Assembly: GCF_030486595.1 (NCBI RefSeq)
Contig: NZ_JAUJZH010000016.1
Coordinates: forward strand, 62,001-126,000
Length of the DNA: 64,000 bases
Source of the DNA: Variovorax ginsengisoli
Lineage (GTDB): Bacteria; Pseudomonadota; Gammaproteobacteria; Burkholderiales; Burkholderiaceae_C
Direction of reading: 5' to 3'
The notes beneath the pieces were generated by a model that had not been told where the DNA came from, ran no database searches, and saw nothing but the letters and a program-made list of their open reading frames with translations. Below are positions 8,961 to 16,987 of the stretch, piece after piece. A program made the translations under genes and the position numbers. Each line of letters begins with the position of its first letter. The stretch's first letter is position 1.

Positions 8961-9410
8961 CCCCTGCACTTGCCCGGTTGCGCCGCACTCACAGGGCCGC
9001 ACAATCATGCCTTTTTGTTTCAGGGACATTCAGGCCCGGTTCAGGGCCGGGTTTCCGATGAATGCTTCCTCCTCCGACCATCTAAGGTCTTGCCCGCTTC
9101 GGCGGCTTTTTCATGGGCGCTTCGCCCGGCGCCGGAACTGCTACTGTTTCGAGCCGTGGCCGTCAGCGCCGCCCACTCCAAAGTCGCCCTTCGCTTGTGC
9201 TTGGCAGAGAAGACGGAACTTCGTTTCGCTCTCCGGGGTCTTACGTGTACTTCGTTGAGAGACAGCAGTCGCCTGCCCCAGCGCGCCCTCTCCGCGAGGT
9301 GTGTTCGATCGCGCTCACGTAGGGCGCAGAATGTGAAGATTGTCAGGAATTCGTGAACATGCACGGGACACCGGCATTTCCCACTGCTTCGACTTTGTCG
9401 AACCGGGGCC
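8961..9410. other. Non-coding stretch with nested hairpins before the kinase gene
   Basis: No supportable gene is seen. Near 9030-9055 there is a CCCGG...CCGGG inverted repeat, and at 9092-9111 a terminator-like hairpin. The remainder shows no recognisable feature. Confidence 0.45.
9092..9111 (+). terminator. Probable rho-independent terminator
   Basis: GCCCGC-TTCG-GCGGC (one bulged C) with a stable TTCG loop, followed by TTTTT. It would end transcripts from the small gene at 8754. Confidence 0.6.
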
Positions 9411-10553
9411 ATGACGGAGGACCAGATGCATCGATTTCTATCAAACAATCGCGACGAGCTGATTTCACGTTGCAAAGCCAAGGTCGCTCAGCGGCCCAAG
9501 AGGGCCGCGACCGCGGCGCAACTCGCCAACGGCATTCCAATGTTCCTGGCCCAGTTGATTCAAACGCTGGAAGCACAGGACAACGGTGAGGTTGACGAGA
9601 GCTTCCGGATTTCCGGTGCCGCGGGCGGGGACGCCGCCGCTTTGTCAGAAATGGGGCTAAGCGCGGCTGCGCATGGGAAGGAGCTCCTGGGGCTTGGCTA
9701 TTCGGTGGACCAGGTCGTGCACGACTACGGCGACCTTTGCCAAGCCATCACGGACCTCGCCGTCGAGCGCGATGCGCCGTTCTCGGTGGATGAGTTCCGA
9801 ACGCTGAACCGCTGCCTGGACAACGCCATCGCTGATGCCGTCACCGAGTTCGGCTTCTGGCGTGACGCCAGCGTCGCTCTCCAACAGTCTGCCGAGGAGA
9901 ATGAGCGGCTCGGCATGCTTGTGCATGAACTGCGAAATCACCTGCACACCGCATCGCTGGCGTTTGCAGCGCTAGAGTCGGGACGCCTGCCCATTGGAGG
10001 TTCGACCGGGGCGGTGTTGAAAAGGAGCCTGACATCGTTAGCGGCCCTGCTCAACCTGTCGCTGTCTCAGGTCAGGGGCACGGCCGAAGCCCCACAGGCG
10101 ACGGCCTTCTCGGTCGCATCGTTGGTCGCGGAGGCCAGGAACGTCGCCTTGCTCGACGCGAGCGCCAGGGGTTGCACGCTCTCGGTCCACGATGTCGATG
10201 CGGCGCTGGGCATTTCCGGCAATCGGGACCGCCTCCTGGCGGCATTGGTCAACTTGCTGCAGAACGCCCTGAAGTTCACCCACGCTAACTCAGAGGTCAC
10301 ATTGAGCGCCCATGCCGAGGGCGACTATGTCCTGGTCAACGTCGAGGACCAGTGCGGAGGACTCCCGCCAGGCAGTGCCTCGCGCATCTTCCAGCCCTTT
10401 GTTCAAGTCGGCGAGAACAAGAGCGGGTTGGGACTCGGCCTTTCCATCGCCCGCCGAAGCGCGGAGGCCGATGGAGGCGTCTTGACGGTTCGGGACCTGC
10501 CTGGGCAAGGGTGCGTTTTCACCATCAAGCTTCCGCGCAGGGTGCTTCACTAG
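9411..10553 (+). CDS. Orphan sensor histidine kinase
   Basis: A 380-aa cytoplasmic kinase without membrane segments. Residues 5-155 resemble RsbRD-type N-terminal helical sensor domains. The dimerisation/phospho-acceptor helix carries His172 in MLVHELRNHLHTA. The ATPase domain shows the N box NLLQNALKFTH (about 281-291), the G1 box DQCGGLPPG (about 313) and the G2 box KSGLGLGLSIA (about 337). All catalytic motifs are present, so it should be active. No intact response regulator lies beside it; the nearest receiver, at 6806, has lost its output domain. The ATG at 9411 overlaps a GGAGG-like context, and an internal ATG at 9426 is an alternative. Confidence 0.85.
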   Translation: MTEDQMHRFLSNNRDELISRCKAKVAQRPKRAATAAQLANGIPMFLAQLIQTLEAQDNGEVDESFRISGAAGGDAAALSEMGLSAAAHGKELLGLGYSVDQVVHDYGDLCQAITDLAVERDAPFSVDEFRTLNRCLDNAIADAVTEFGFWRDASVALQQSAEENERLGMLVHELRNHLHTASLAFAALESGRLPIGGSTGAVLKRSLTSLAALLNLSLSQVRGTAEAPQATAFSVASLVAEARNVALLDASARGCTLSVHDVDAALGISGNRDRLLAALVNLLQNALKFTHANSEVTLSAHAEGDYVLVNVEDQCGGLPPGSASRIFQPFVQVGENKSGLGLGLSIARRSAEADGGVLTVRDLPGQGCVFTIKLPRRVLH

Positions 10554-10679
10554 CGAGTAGCACCTGGTCTTTAGGCCAACCATCCCAGCACCCCCGCGGC
10601 AAGGACGGCTCACGCGCCGCCGGACCAAGAAGTTACCGGCAGCCGTTCGATTGGAAGCGGTACTCGAAGGTCCGGTAGT

Positions 10680-10697
10680 GGGCCGCATCCTGCCACA
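10680..10697 (+). repeat. 18-bp direct repeat, copy 2
   Basis: Exact second copy of the string at 6566-6583, just downstream of the histidine kinase gene. The surrounding sequence (10554-10760) otherwise holds no recognisable gene. Confidence 0.6.
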
Positions 10698-10760
10698 CGC
10701 GGCACAGCGGCACTCGACCTTGAGCGGTTAGTGAACCACCCCAAAACAGTCACTTGGTCA

Positions 10761-11785
10761 TCAGGCGCGCAGGTCCAGCCCTTTCCATGCCACAAACACC
10801 TGCACCTGCTTCTGCAGCCAATCCACAGGAACCGAATTCGTGCCCCAATGGTGAAGCCGCCCGGCTGCTTCACCAAGGTTCCATAGGTGCCGAAGCTGCA
10901 GGAACAGCGGCAACGCCGCCAAGTCACTCTCGCTCACCTCGCCACCGCCCACACGGTACCCGTGCAGGTAGTGCATCCAACGCTCGCGCAGCACATCGTC
11001 GGGTTCCTTAAGGCTTTTGCGAAACAGGTACGACCAGGGAAGCACGCTCAGGTCGTAGGCCAAGAAGCCCGGGCCGGCATCGTCGAAGTCGAAGAACACG
11101 GTCTTCCTGGTACCGCGGCGTCTGTGTACACATGGTTGTTGAAGCCGTGCGTGTCGCCGTGGCAGACCACGCGCGTCAGCCCACCCTCGGCCGCGGCCAG
11201 CTCTTCAAACAGACGGTGCACCAAGAGGCGATACGTTTCCAGCAACTCCGCGCCTATCTCCGGGTACGCCGCTAGGTAGCCCAAGGTCCGGCCGGCCAAG
11301 TGGTGGCCGTCCAGCGTGTAGCGGCTTGGTGGGCCTGCGTAGTCGCGTGCCGACTCGTGGATGTGGGCCAGCGTACGGCCAGTTAGTTCGAGTTCCTCCA
11401 ACGTATCCGGAACCACGCCTTCGGCGTGCCGGAACAGCACCAGGGCACGCGGCCCTTCGGGAAACTGCAGTTGGATGTGCGCGCGCCCGTTCGCCGTCGG
11501 TACCGGCGCGGCCACGCCAACACCTTTGGCTTCCAGGTGCGCCAGCAGCGAGATTTCAAATTGGACGTTGAAGCCGCCCCGCGGCCGGATGGAGTACAGG
11601 CGCGCCACGTAGCGAATTCCGTCGGCCGAACGGAGTGCGTAGTTGTCGTTCAGGCCGCGGCGAATGAGGTGGCACTGTTGTACTGGAATGCCATGGTGCC
11701 GCGTGACCCAGTGTGCGATGGAGGAAGTTGCCGCAGTGGTATGAGTGGGTACGAGAGCAGGGTCGTGTGGGCGGGAATCGGGCAT
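10761..11785 (-). pseudogene. APH/choline kinase-family phosphotransferase, frameshifted
   Basis: The 5' part (11785 to about 11110) encodes the N-lobe and the catalytic loop VVCHGDTHGFNN, with the HGDxxxxN pattern of aminoglycoside phosphotransferase-like kinases. At about 11105-11125 the frame is lost. The other frame continues with FFDFDDAGPGFLAYDLS, the metal-binding DFD block, and the C-terminal helices to 10761. One missing base explains the break. It is either a recent pseudogene or an assembly error. Members of this family phosphorylate small molecules; the substrate here is unknown, and the homoserine kinase/YihE-like subgroup is a guess. Confidence 0.75.
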
Positions 11786-11839
11786 CGCTCATTCTCCATT
11801 CCGCGCCGTGCCTCCGAAGGTCGGCGATGTGTATTTCGT

Positions 11840-12361
11840 TCAGCCATAGCGGACGACGTTGTAGCCTTCCTCCACCGTCGGCGCGACGAAACGACTCGTG
11901 ATTTGGTCGAACTCCTCATCCGTCGTCTCAAAGGGGTGTTCTCCCGAGAGGTTGCGAGCACGCAGGCGCGCTTTGCAGACTTCGTCGGGAATGTCCAAGT
12001 AGTGCAGGCAATGGGCTGCCCCAGCTCTCTCGAAAACGCCGCGGGCCCAAGCTCGCGTGGTGATGGTGTTCGAGGGGAAATCGAGCACTACCGACGTGCC
12101 GGCTGCGAGCAACGTCTCGATGTGGGCTGCCATTGCCTCGCGCAACCTACCGGCACAGCGGGCGTAGTCCGCGATGGTTTGAATCTCGTTCGGATAAAGA
12201 CGTGCGAGCCAAGCGTCTTCGCTGATGAGAACCGTCTTCGGGTCCGTCGCGAGGCGCTTGGTGAGCGTTGACTTCCCGGCCCCGATTTTTCCGCAGACCA
12301 TGTGAAGCACCGCCGGCGCGGAAAGACCTGCGGTGGTCTCAATTGTCCGGAGTGTTTTCAT
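11840..12361 (-). CDS. Small P-loop kinase (AAA_33 / zeta-toxin-like)
   Basis: A 173-aa predicted ATP-dependent kinase. Walker A is GKIGAGKST near residues 24-32. A lid/second acidic motif is suggested by VVLDFPSNT, and the C-terminal region contains basic residues (CKARLRARN) typical of small nucleotide-type kinases. Related proteins phosphorylate small molecules or tRNA/UDP-sugars, and the substrate cannot be read from sequence. Its neighbour is a broken phosphotransferase gene on the same strand. A terminator-like hairpin lies only about 40 bp upstream of its start. Confidence 0.75.
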   Translation of the reverse strand: MKTLRTIETTAGLSAPAVLHMVCGKIGAGKSTLTKRLATDPKTVLISEDAWLARLYPNEIQTIADYARCAGRLREAMAAHIETLLAAGTSVVLDFPSNTITTRAWARGVFERAGAAHCLHYLDIPDEVCKARLRARNLSGEHPFETTDEEFDQITSRFVAPTVEEGYNVVRYG

Positions 12362-12402
12362 TCCAATCTCCTGTGACGCTGAATGCCTCGGGAGACAGAA
12401 AA

Positions 12403-12424
12403 AACCCGCCTCACGGGGCGGGTT
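12403..12424 (-). terminator. Terminator-like hairpin upstream of the kinase gene
   Basis: AACCCGCC-TCACGG-GGCGGGTT, a perfect 8-bp stem. On the minus strand it is followed by a run of T (six A on the plus strand at 12399-12404). It sits between any upstream minus-strand transcription and the kinase start at 12361, so it is either an insulator for an incoming transcript or a leader attenuator. Confidence 0.6.
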
Positions 12425-12497
12425 GCATATGGCTGTTCTGGCCGCGCGCTAACCCGGATTCGTATTAACTTGAGCGCACGTCGTGAGGGAATGCGGC

Positions 12498-12827
12498 ATG
12501 ACACCCGTCGAGAATCAGTTTCTTATCGAGAAGGACGCGTTGCTAGGTGCGTGTGAGCGCGTTGCGACGGCGTTGGGCGATGGGGGGCCATCAAGGCATC
12601 TCTGGAATGTCGTATCGACATTGCGCCAGGCGACTGATTGGGAAGCACAGGCACAGGCCGCTTCTAGCATCCGAACCCTCTTTCACCGCGATGGAATCAA
12701 CGACCGACCGCCACCTGCCGGCGCAGCGACCTGGGACAGGGACATCGCACTGCTCTGGGACCTCTCGACTATCTACGTCGAAAGCAAGTACCGCGACGTT
12801 TCGAACGCTCGTACTGAGAGCCACTGA
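12498..12827 (+). CDS. Hypothetical protein
   Basis: A 109-aa soluble, mostly helical protein of unrecognised family. I chose ATG 12498 because GAGGGA precedes it at a proper distance; a GTG at 12483 is in frame. It is followed 34 bp later by the nucleotidyltransferase-like gene and may be co-transcribed. It has no signal peptide or membrane segment. Confidence 0.55.
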   Translation: MTPVENQFLIEKDALLGACERVATALGDGGPSRHLWNVVSTLRQATDWEAQAQAASSIRTLFHRDGINDRPPPAGAATWDRDIALLWDLSTIYVESKYRDVSNARTESH

Positions 12828-12861
12828 CCGCCGCAGTCGCTGACAAGAGACGTACACGCAT

Positions 12862-13356
12862 ATGGGCAACCGCATCGGCGACAACCTGGTCCACTTCGGC
12901 GGCAACGAGCAGCTGATTCGTGCCCTGGACGCCGCTGGCGCGAGGTTCATGGTCGTCGGTGGCCTTGCCATGGCCTGGCACTGCCCCGAGCGGGAAGCGG
13001 ACGACGCGGACCTATTGCTCGACCCCACGCCTGAGAACTCGGAGAGAGTTGCCAACGCCCTCAGCGGCCTCGGGCTGACAGACGTCCCGAAGACCGCCTT
13101 CGCTCGACTTGGGCTCCAGGTCCCGCTGAAGAACGCCAGCTTCTACGCCGAGTTGCTGACCCCCAAGGATGGCGGCATGACCTACGCCGAGGCCGAGGGG
13201 GATGCGGCCCATGCCCGGCTTTTCCAGATTCCGGTACGCCTTGCCTCCGTAGTGGCCCTCAGGCGCATGAAGTCGCACGCAGCCGAGTCCGCAGTCGGCG
13301 CAGAGCGTCAGAAGCACCTCGATGACTTGAAGCTGCTTGAGGGCGCGCCATCGTAG
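12862..13356 (+). CDS. Nucleotidyltransferase-fold protein (AbiEii/MNT-like)
   Basis: A 164-aa protein with the small nucleotidyltransferase signature: FMVVGGLAMAWHCPEREADD followed by ADLLLDP. This matches the G-G-x-A...H...R...D-hydrophobic pattern of the Pol beta superfamily. The first catalytic position is the Asp in DADLLLD. Such proteins occur as toxins, abortive-infection factors and tRNA- or protein-modifying nucleotidyltransferases. No HEPN or antitoxin partner is obvious next to it. The function is inferred at fold level only. Confidence 0.6.
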   Translation: MGNRIGDNLVHFGGNEQLIRALDAAGARFMVVGGLAMAWHCPEREADDADLLLDPTPENSERVANALSGLGLTDVPKTAFARLGLQVPLKNASFYAELLTPKDGGMTYAEAEGDAAHARLFQIPVRLASVVALRRMKSHAAESAVGAERQKHLDDLKLLEGAPS

Positions 13357-13432
13357 TGGGAATCCTCGGTACCGGCCGGAGGCCGATGAGCTACGGCAGA
13401 ATGCGGCTACAACCAGACCTTCATTGCGCGCC

Positions 13433-13948
13433 ATGAATCCACCTTGGGTTGAGTTTCCCGACATTCCGATGGGGAGCGCCGGCTGGCGCATGGGCCACGG
13501 TGAGCCGTATATGCAACGCTGGACCGCCTGGTATCAAGCACGTTCAGCGGACGAACGCCGCGTCTATCAGACTTCATGGCGCGAGCCGCGAGATTGGGCA
13601 GGGTTCTTTGCCTATGTCGATGATGGAACCCTCCCGCCGTCTGTTGCAGAGCGTCGCGCTCGGCTAGAGGAGCCGCAGCGACCGCCGTCGCCTGACGAGC
13701 GAAGCATCCTCGATTACTACCGAGCGCAGTGGCTGATTCGTCGTTACATGCGACAGATTGACCAATTTCAGGTTTCCGCCCGCCATCCCTCGCCTTACCT
13801 CGGTGAGCGAGACGGTGAGCACCTGATGGGCTACTACGAGGAACCTGACGGTTCTTGGTGGCGCGTGAGCAACCCGAATCGGGGTGGCTTGGAGATGCTT
13901 CGCATCGACGCGGAGCTTCTGAGCGATTGGAAAGAACGACTGCTTTAG
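13433..13948 (+). CDS. Hypothetical protein
   Basis: A 171-aa acidic/aromatic-rich soluble protein starting MNPPWVEFPDIPMGSAGWRM, with many Trp and Tyr residues (RWTAWYQARS, DGSWWRVSNP). I do not recognise the family. The pattern GWRMGxGE is reminiscent of small proteins found scattered in accessory islands. The ATG at 13433 is preferred because upstream in-frame codons overlap the preceding gene's tail. Confidence 0.55.
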   Translation: MNPPWVEFPDIPMGSAGWRMGHGEPYMQRWTAWYQARSADERRVYQTSWREPRDWAGFFAYVDDGTLPPSVAERRARLEEPQRPPSPDERSILDYYRAQWLIRRYMRQIDQFQVSARHPSPYLGERDGEHLMGYYEEPDGSWWRVSNPNRGGLEMLRIDAELLSDWKERLL

Positions 13949-14601
13949 AGAAATCCAGAGTTCGGCTTAGGGCCCGAACTCCCATTTCGATGGCGGACAG
14001 AGCAGACGTTCAACTTTTCAAGGGCAAGGTCGCTAGAGGGCGAGCAGGGGGCTATGACTGCAATGCCCCTTGGGACCGGCCGTCGACACCGAGGGATCCC
14101 CGGCACTTGGATGACCCGAATCGGGCTGACAACGTCGGGTCGACGAGTGACCCGGGAAGGGCGGCAAGCGCTGCTGCCAGGCCGTCGTCCAGCAATTGAG
14201 CGCGGGATCGGTCCGGGGCTCAGACCAACCTCGAGCTCGCATGCCGATGGGATCGACGCTCGCCGCGTGTCGCTGGAGCCTAGAGTGAGGCTGCTGGCAC
14301 AGGGCCGCGATTTCGCGTCGCCATGGGAGGGCGACTGGGGCTCGATGCGCCGAGTGGGCGATAAGGCGCGCTTATCGATCCCAACCCCGATTACTTTAGT
14401 CAGAGAAAGGGGATGTGCTCGAAGCCGGTTCGAACCCTCGGCGGGTTGTGCTCATAAATGCCAGCAGGCCGCACCCGCTTGCCGGCGTTGCCGCCCAGCC
14501 TTGCCAGGCCTTTGAAGGTGTGCCTACCATGCGCGAATGGCGAATTCGAAGGGTCCTAGGTATTCGCGCCGGGATCCTTGCCGCCAAATGCCGAGGATGC
14601 G
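13949..14601. other. About 650 bp without a supportable gene
   Basis: Contains two inverted repeats: AGTTCGG...CCGAACT at 13959-13980 (no T-run, so a weak terminator at best) and a palindrome at 14359-14377. Open frames are not convincing. It is probably decayed mobile DNA. Confidence 0.45.
14359..14377. repeat. Interrupted palindrome CGATAAG-GCGCG-CTTATCG
   Basis: A perfect 7-bp inverted repeat around a 5-bp GC spacer. The geometry suits a recombinase or dimeric regulator site. No second copy was found in the window. Confidence 0.45.
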
Positions 14602-14932
14602 ATGAAGTCGATGGTGATTGGCGTCATGCCGCAAGACAAGATTCGGGCCAGGGCGATGGCCATCGCCAAGGGTGAGTACAAGCCCAAGCGTGGCGAGCCT
14701 AAGATCTGGTTCAGATGCGCTCGATGGCCAAAGTACTGAGCGACTCGAACCGAACCTTGCTACAGGTGTCCAGGACACGACGCCTCGCTCCATATCGGAA
14801 CTGGCAACTTCATCGTGCCTTCATTCAGACCATACTTCGGGGGCGTTGAAGGCGATGGCTCGCTGCGGCTTGGTGGAACTGCACAAAGAGAAGCGCCAAG
14901 TGCAGCCCGTTCCAGGGCCGTCGATTTTGTGA
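14602..14932 (+). pseudogene. HVO_A0114-type (TumA-like) antitoxin/HTH regulator, double frameshift
   Basis: The first 37 residues (MPQDKIRARAMAIAKGEYKP, then KRGEPKIWF) match, from memory, the conserved N-terminus of HVO_A0114-family DNA-binding antitoxins. The frame then breaks near 14711. The second frame gives MRSMAKVLSDSNRTLLQV, and after another break near 14768 a third gives SISELA...LKAMARCGLVELHKEKRQVQ, the expected winged-helix end. Translation as written stops after 45 aa. No intact partner toxin (TumE-like) is seen directly upstream. It is a decayed toxin-antitoxin remnant. Confidence 0.7.
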
Positions 14933-15295
14933 TCCTGGTCAGCGGCTGAAGTGGTGGCAGCAACGCACCTCGACCACGACGCTTTCGAAACGCGGAAATC
15001 GGTGGGGCCTTCGCTCTGTTTGGTGGGTAGGCGATGCAGCCTGATTCTCAAGCCGATCGCGGGAGGCGTGTCGTCGGCGCACCCAAGTTGAGCCCGGCGC
15101 GACCCGAAAAGTTGTGGCGCTGTCGCGTCATTGCGTCGCATTTGAGTTTATGTTTTTCGACAGAAATTCGAAGTCCGGTATGGTTCTGCATGAGCGCCGT
15201 ATCTCTTCGAGGCTGACGATGTCGGTGGCGCCCGTACTTGCCCGATACGGGAGGCTCGACCTGCCGTCGGGCGTTGGAACTGAGAGGCGCACGAA
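14933..15295. other. About 360 bp intergenic
   Basis: No gene or clear terminator is recognised. The AT-richer stretch near 15130-15170 may hold the promoter for the gene at 15296, but I cannot define boxes with confidence. Confidence 0.35.
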
Positions 15296-15616
15296 ATGGA
15301 CAGCATCCCTGAAGATTTTCCGTTGCCAGTGATCGGTGCAGTGCCTGGAGTGCAGCCAAAGATCTTGGTGCGTCTCATCGATGGCCGATACATCAACGAT
15401 GCCGTCACCGACGAGGCGCAGGAACGCTACCAGCTATGCGCCGATCTGGTCGTGCAACTGGCCTCCTACGCGCAGAGGAAGCGTGCCGAACATCCGGATT
15501 GGTCCCGCGCCGAGCTCCAGGCAAAGCTTGCCAGTGGCCTCCAGCGGAAGAACTGGGGACTGTCGAATGCGGAGATTCAGTGGATTTCAGGACGCGCGTG
15601 CGCGTTACCCGAATGA
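15296..15616 (+). CDS. Conserved-looking hypothetical protein
   Basis: A 106-aa intact protein with a GAGAGG ribosome site 8 bp before the ATG. The pattern PGVQPKILVRLIDGRYIND...RYQLCADLVVQLASY...WGLSNAEIQWI looks like a family of small proteins of unknown function found in accessory regions of Burkholderiales. That resemblance is from memory and not verified. It is helical, with no signal peptide. Its neighbours are two broken antitoxin genes, so it may be another cargo gene of the same island. Confidence 0.65.
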   Translation: MDSIPEDFPLPVIGAVPGVQPKILVRLIDGRYINDAVTDEAQERYQLCADLVVQLASYAQRKRAEHPDWSRAELQAKLASGLQRKNWGLSNAEIQWISGRACALPE

Positions 15617-15783
15617 AACAGGGTCGAGGCGAGCCTTTGATGAGCTCCATAGCTTTCGAGAGGCGAGAAGTAGGGCCTTCACGATCGGTCTCAGGACATG
15701 GCCTCTGCCCAAGCATTGCCTCGACGGCGAAGGTTTGAGCGCTCCGCTGCCTGGTGTCGCGTATCCGGCGAGGGCGAGGCAAC

Positions 15784-16220
15784 ATGTCCGGCATGATGAC
15801 CGATCCGGATGCGGTCCCGCCCACGTCCGTGCACATGAAACGGGCTCGCCTGAAGACCCAGGCCCTGCGCGCAATCCGCCATGGCACGGACTGGCTGACG
15901 GCTGCCGAAATCGCCAATCTCGCTAGCCTGGGGCCGGTGAACCCGACCGGGACCGTCAGCCGCTGGAAGCAGCAAGGGCAATGCTCGCCAAAAACTACTA
16001 CCCGAAGTACGCCCTGGGCGCGGAACTTCGTCCTCTTCCTGTGATCAAGGAGATCTTGGCGGTGCTGGCCGGCCATCACCCCGCATTGCTCGCAGGATGG
16101 TTTGATAGCACCTCGCGCTTTCTTGGAGGAATGCGTCCGCGCGAACTGGTCGCCACTGACCCGCTCCGGGTCGTCGCCGCTGCACGCAACATGGTCGACG
16201 TGCAGGAGCATCACGGGTGA
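15784..16220 (+). pseudogene. Xre/MbcA/ParS (DUF2384)-type antitoxin-like gene, frameshifted
   Basis: The N-terminal frame (15784 to about 15985) carries a helix-turn-helix-like segment (TQALRAIRHGTDWLTAAEIA, then VSRWKQQG). A frameshift near 15985 follows. The second frame (AKNYYPKYALGAE...FLGGMRPRELVATDPLRVVAAA) is the C-terminal domain that in this family binds the RES-type toxin. A small deletion between WKQQG and NYYPKYAL accounts for the break. No RES-domain toxin follows downstream. It is probably inactive unless this is an assembly error. Confidence 0.65.
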
Positions 16221-16987
16221 CTCGAGTTCGTCGGCGACTTGGCCGACGGGCGGTCTGGAATTGGTGAAGATCAGCACGCTGGACTTGGCTTCCTGGTAGA
16301 GCGTCGTTATCGGTTTCCATCAACCAGCCAGCAGGATGCTTCCAGCCGTGCGACGCAACGCGGCCACGCGTACTGTTGAACGGCTTTGGTTGATCGTGAC
16401 CGAATTCGCGCGAGCCCGTCCCGCGAGCGTTTCTCCTTCTGAGGACTGGCCTGACTACAGTTCGGCCGACTTCGTCTCTGTGACCCATTCAGTGCGCTTC
16501 CTCGCCACCCGCCGCAAGGCGGTCTTCACGCCTGCTGGCAAGTAATCCGCCTGATGCAATCGAATCGCAGCGAGGCCAGCGGAGGTCGCAGAGTCGTGAG
16601 TCGGCATCGGGCCGCGGGCATAGTCGACCACACGCGTCCGCCAGACAACGGTTTAGTAAAAGTGCCCGGGTATGGACTCCTCGACTATCAGCGCATAGTC
16701 CATTGTTTTCGTCACTGTCGCTTCCATGAAGTAGGAACCGCTCCATTGGGCATGGGGGTCCACTCGATGCGACGGGCGGATTTCACGGCCGCCCGCAAAT
16801 CTTCGGGCCCAGGCATTCAATGATTGGTGCGACAGTCTTTTGCGCGCGGTCTCGGTGCAACCAAGGCGACATCGACGAACGCCTCCCCGAGCAACGCCGA
16901 GGCGCACCGGATCGCGATGGATGTCGCACAAGTCTTCGACCTGTCCGCGACAGTTCGGCACGGAGACCAGCATAAGATGAGCGCAAC
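16221..16987. other. About 770 bp between the antitoxin remnant and tniQ
   Basis: No supportable gene is seen. A minus-strand stretch near 16740-16830 (DLRAAVKSARRIEWTPMPNG) reads like the tail of a protein that I cannot place. GC stays high up to the tniQ stop codon and then drops sharply. I searched here for the left transposon end (TGT terminus with CCGGCAAT-type sites) and found none. Confidence 0.45.

Noticed and set aside
10205-10235. TTCCGGCAAT string as a left-end TnsB site
   Set aside because: It lies inside the intact kinase gene, lacks the rest of the 16-bp repeat and has no sister copy or TGT end nearby.
14415-14445. tRNA-like GGTTCGAACCC string
   Set aside because: The flanking bases do not form a T-arm stem and no acceptor or anticodon arm is found.
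16653-16973. Minus-strand frame next to tniQ as a fourth transposition gene
   Set aside because: No recognisable domain, high GC unlike the tns genes, and no ribosome site.
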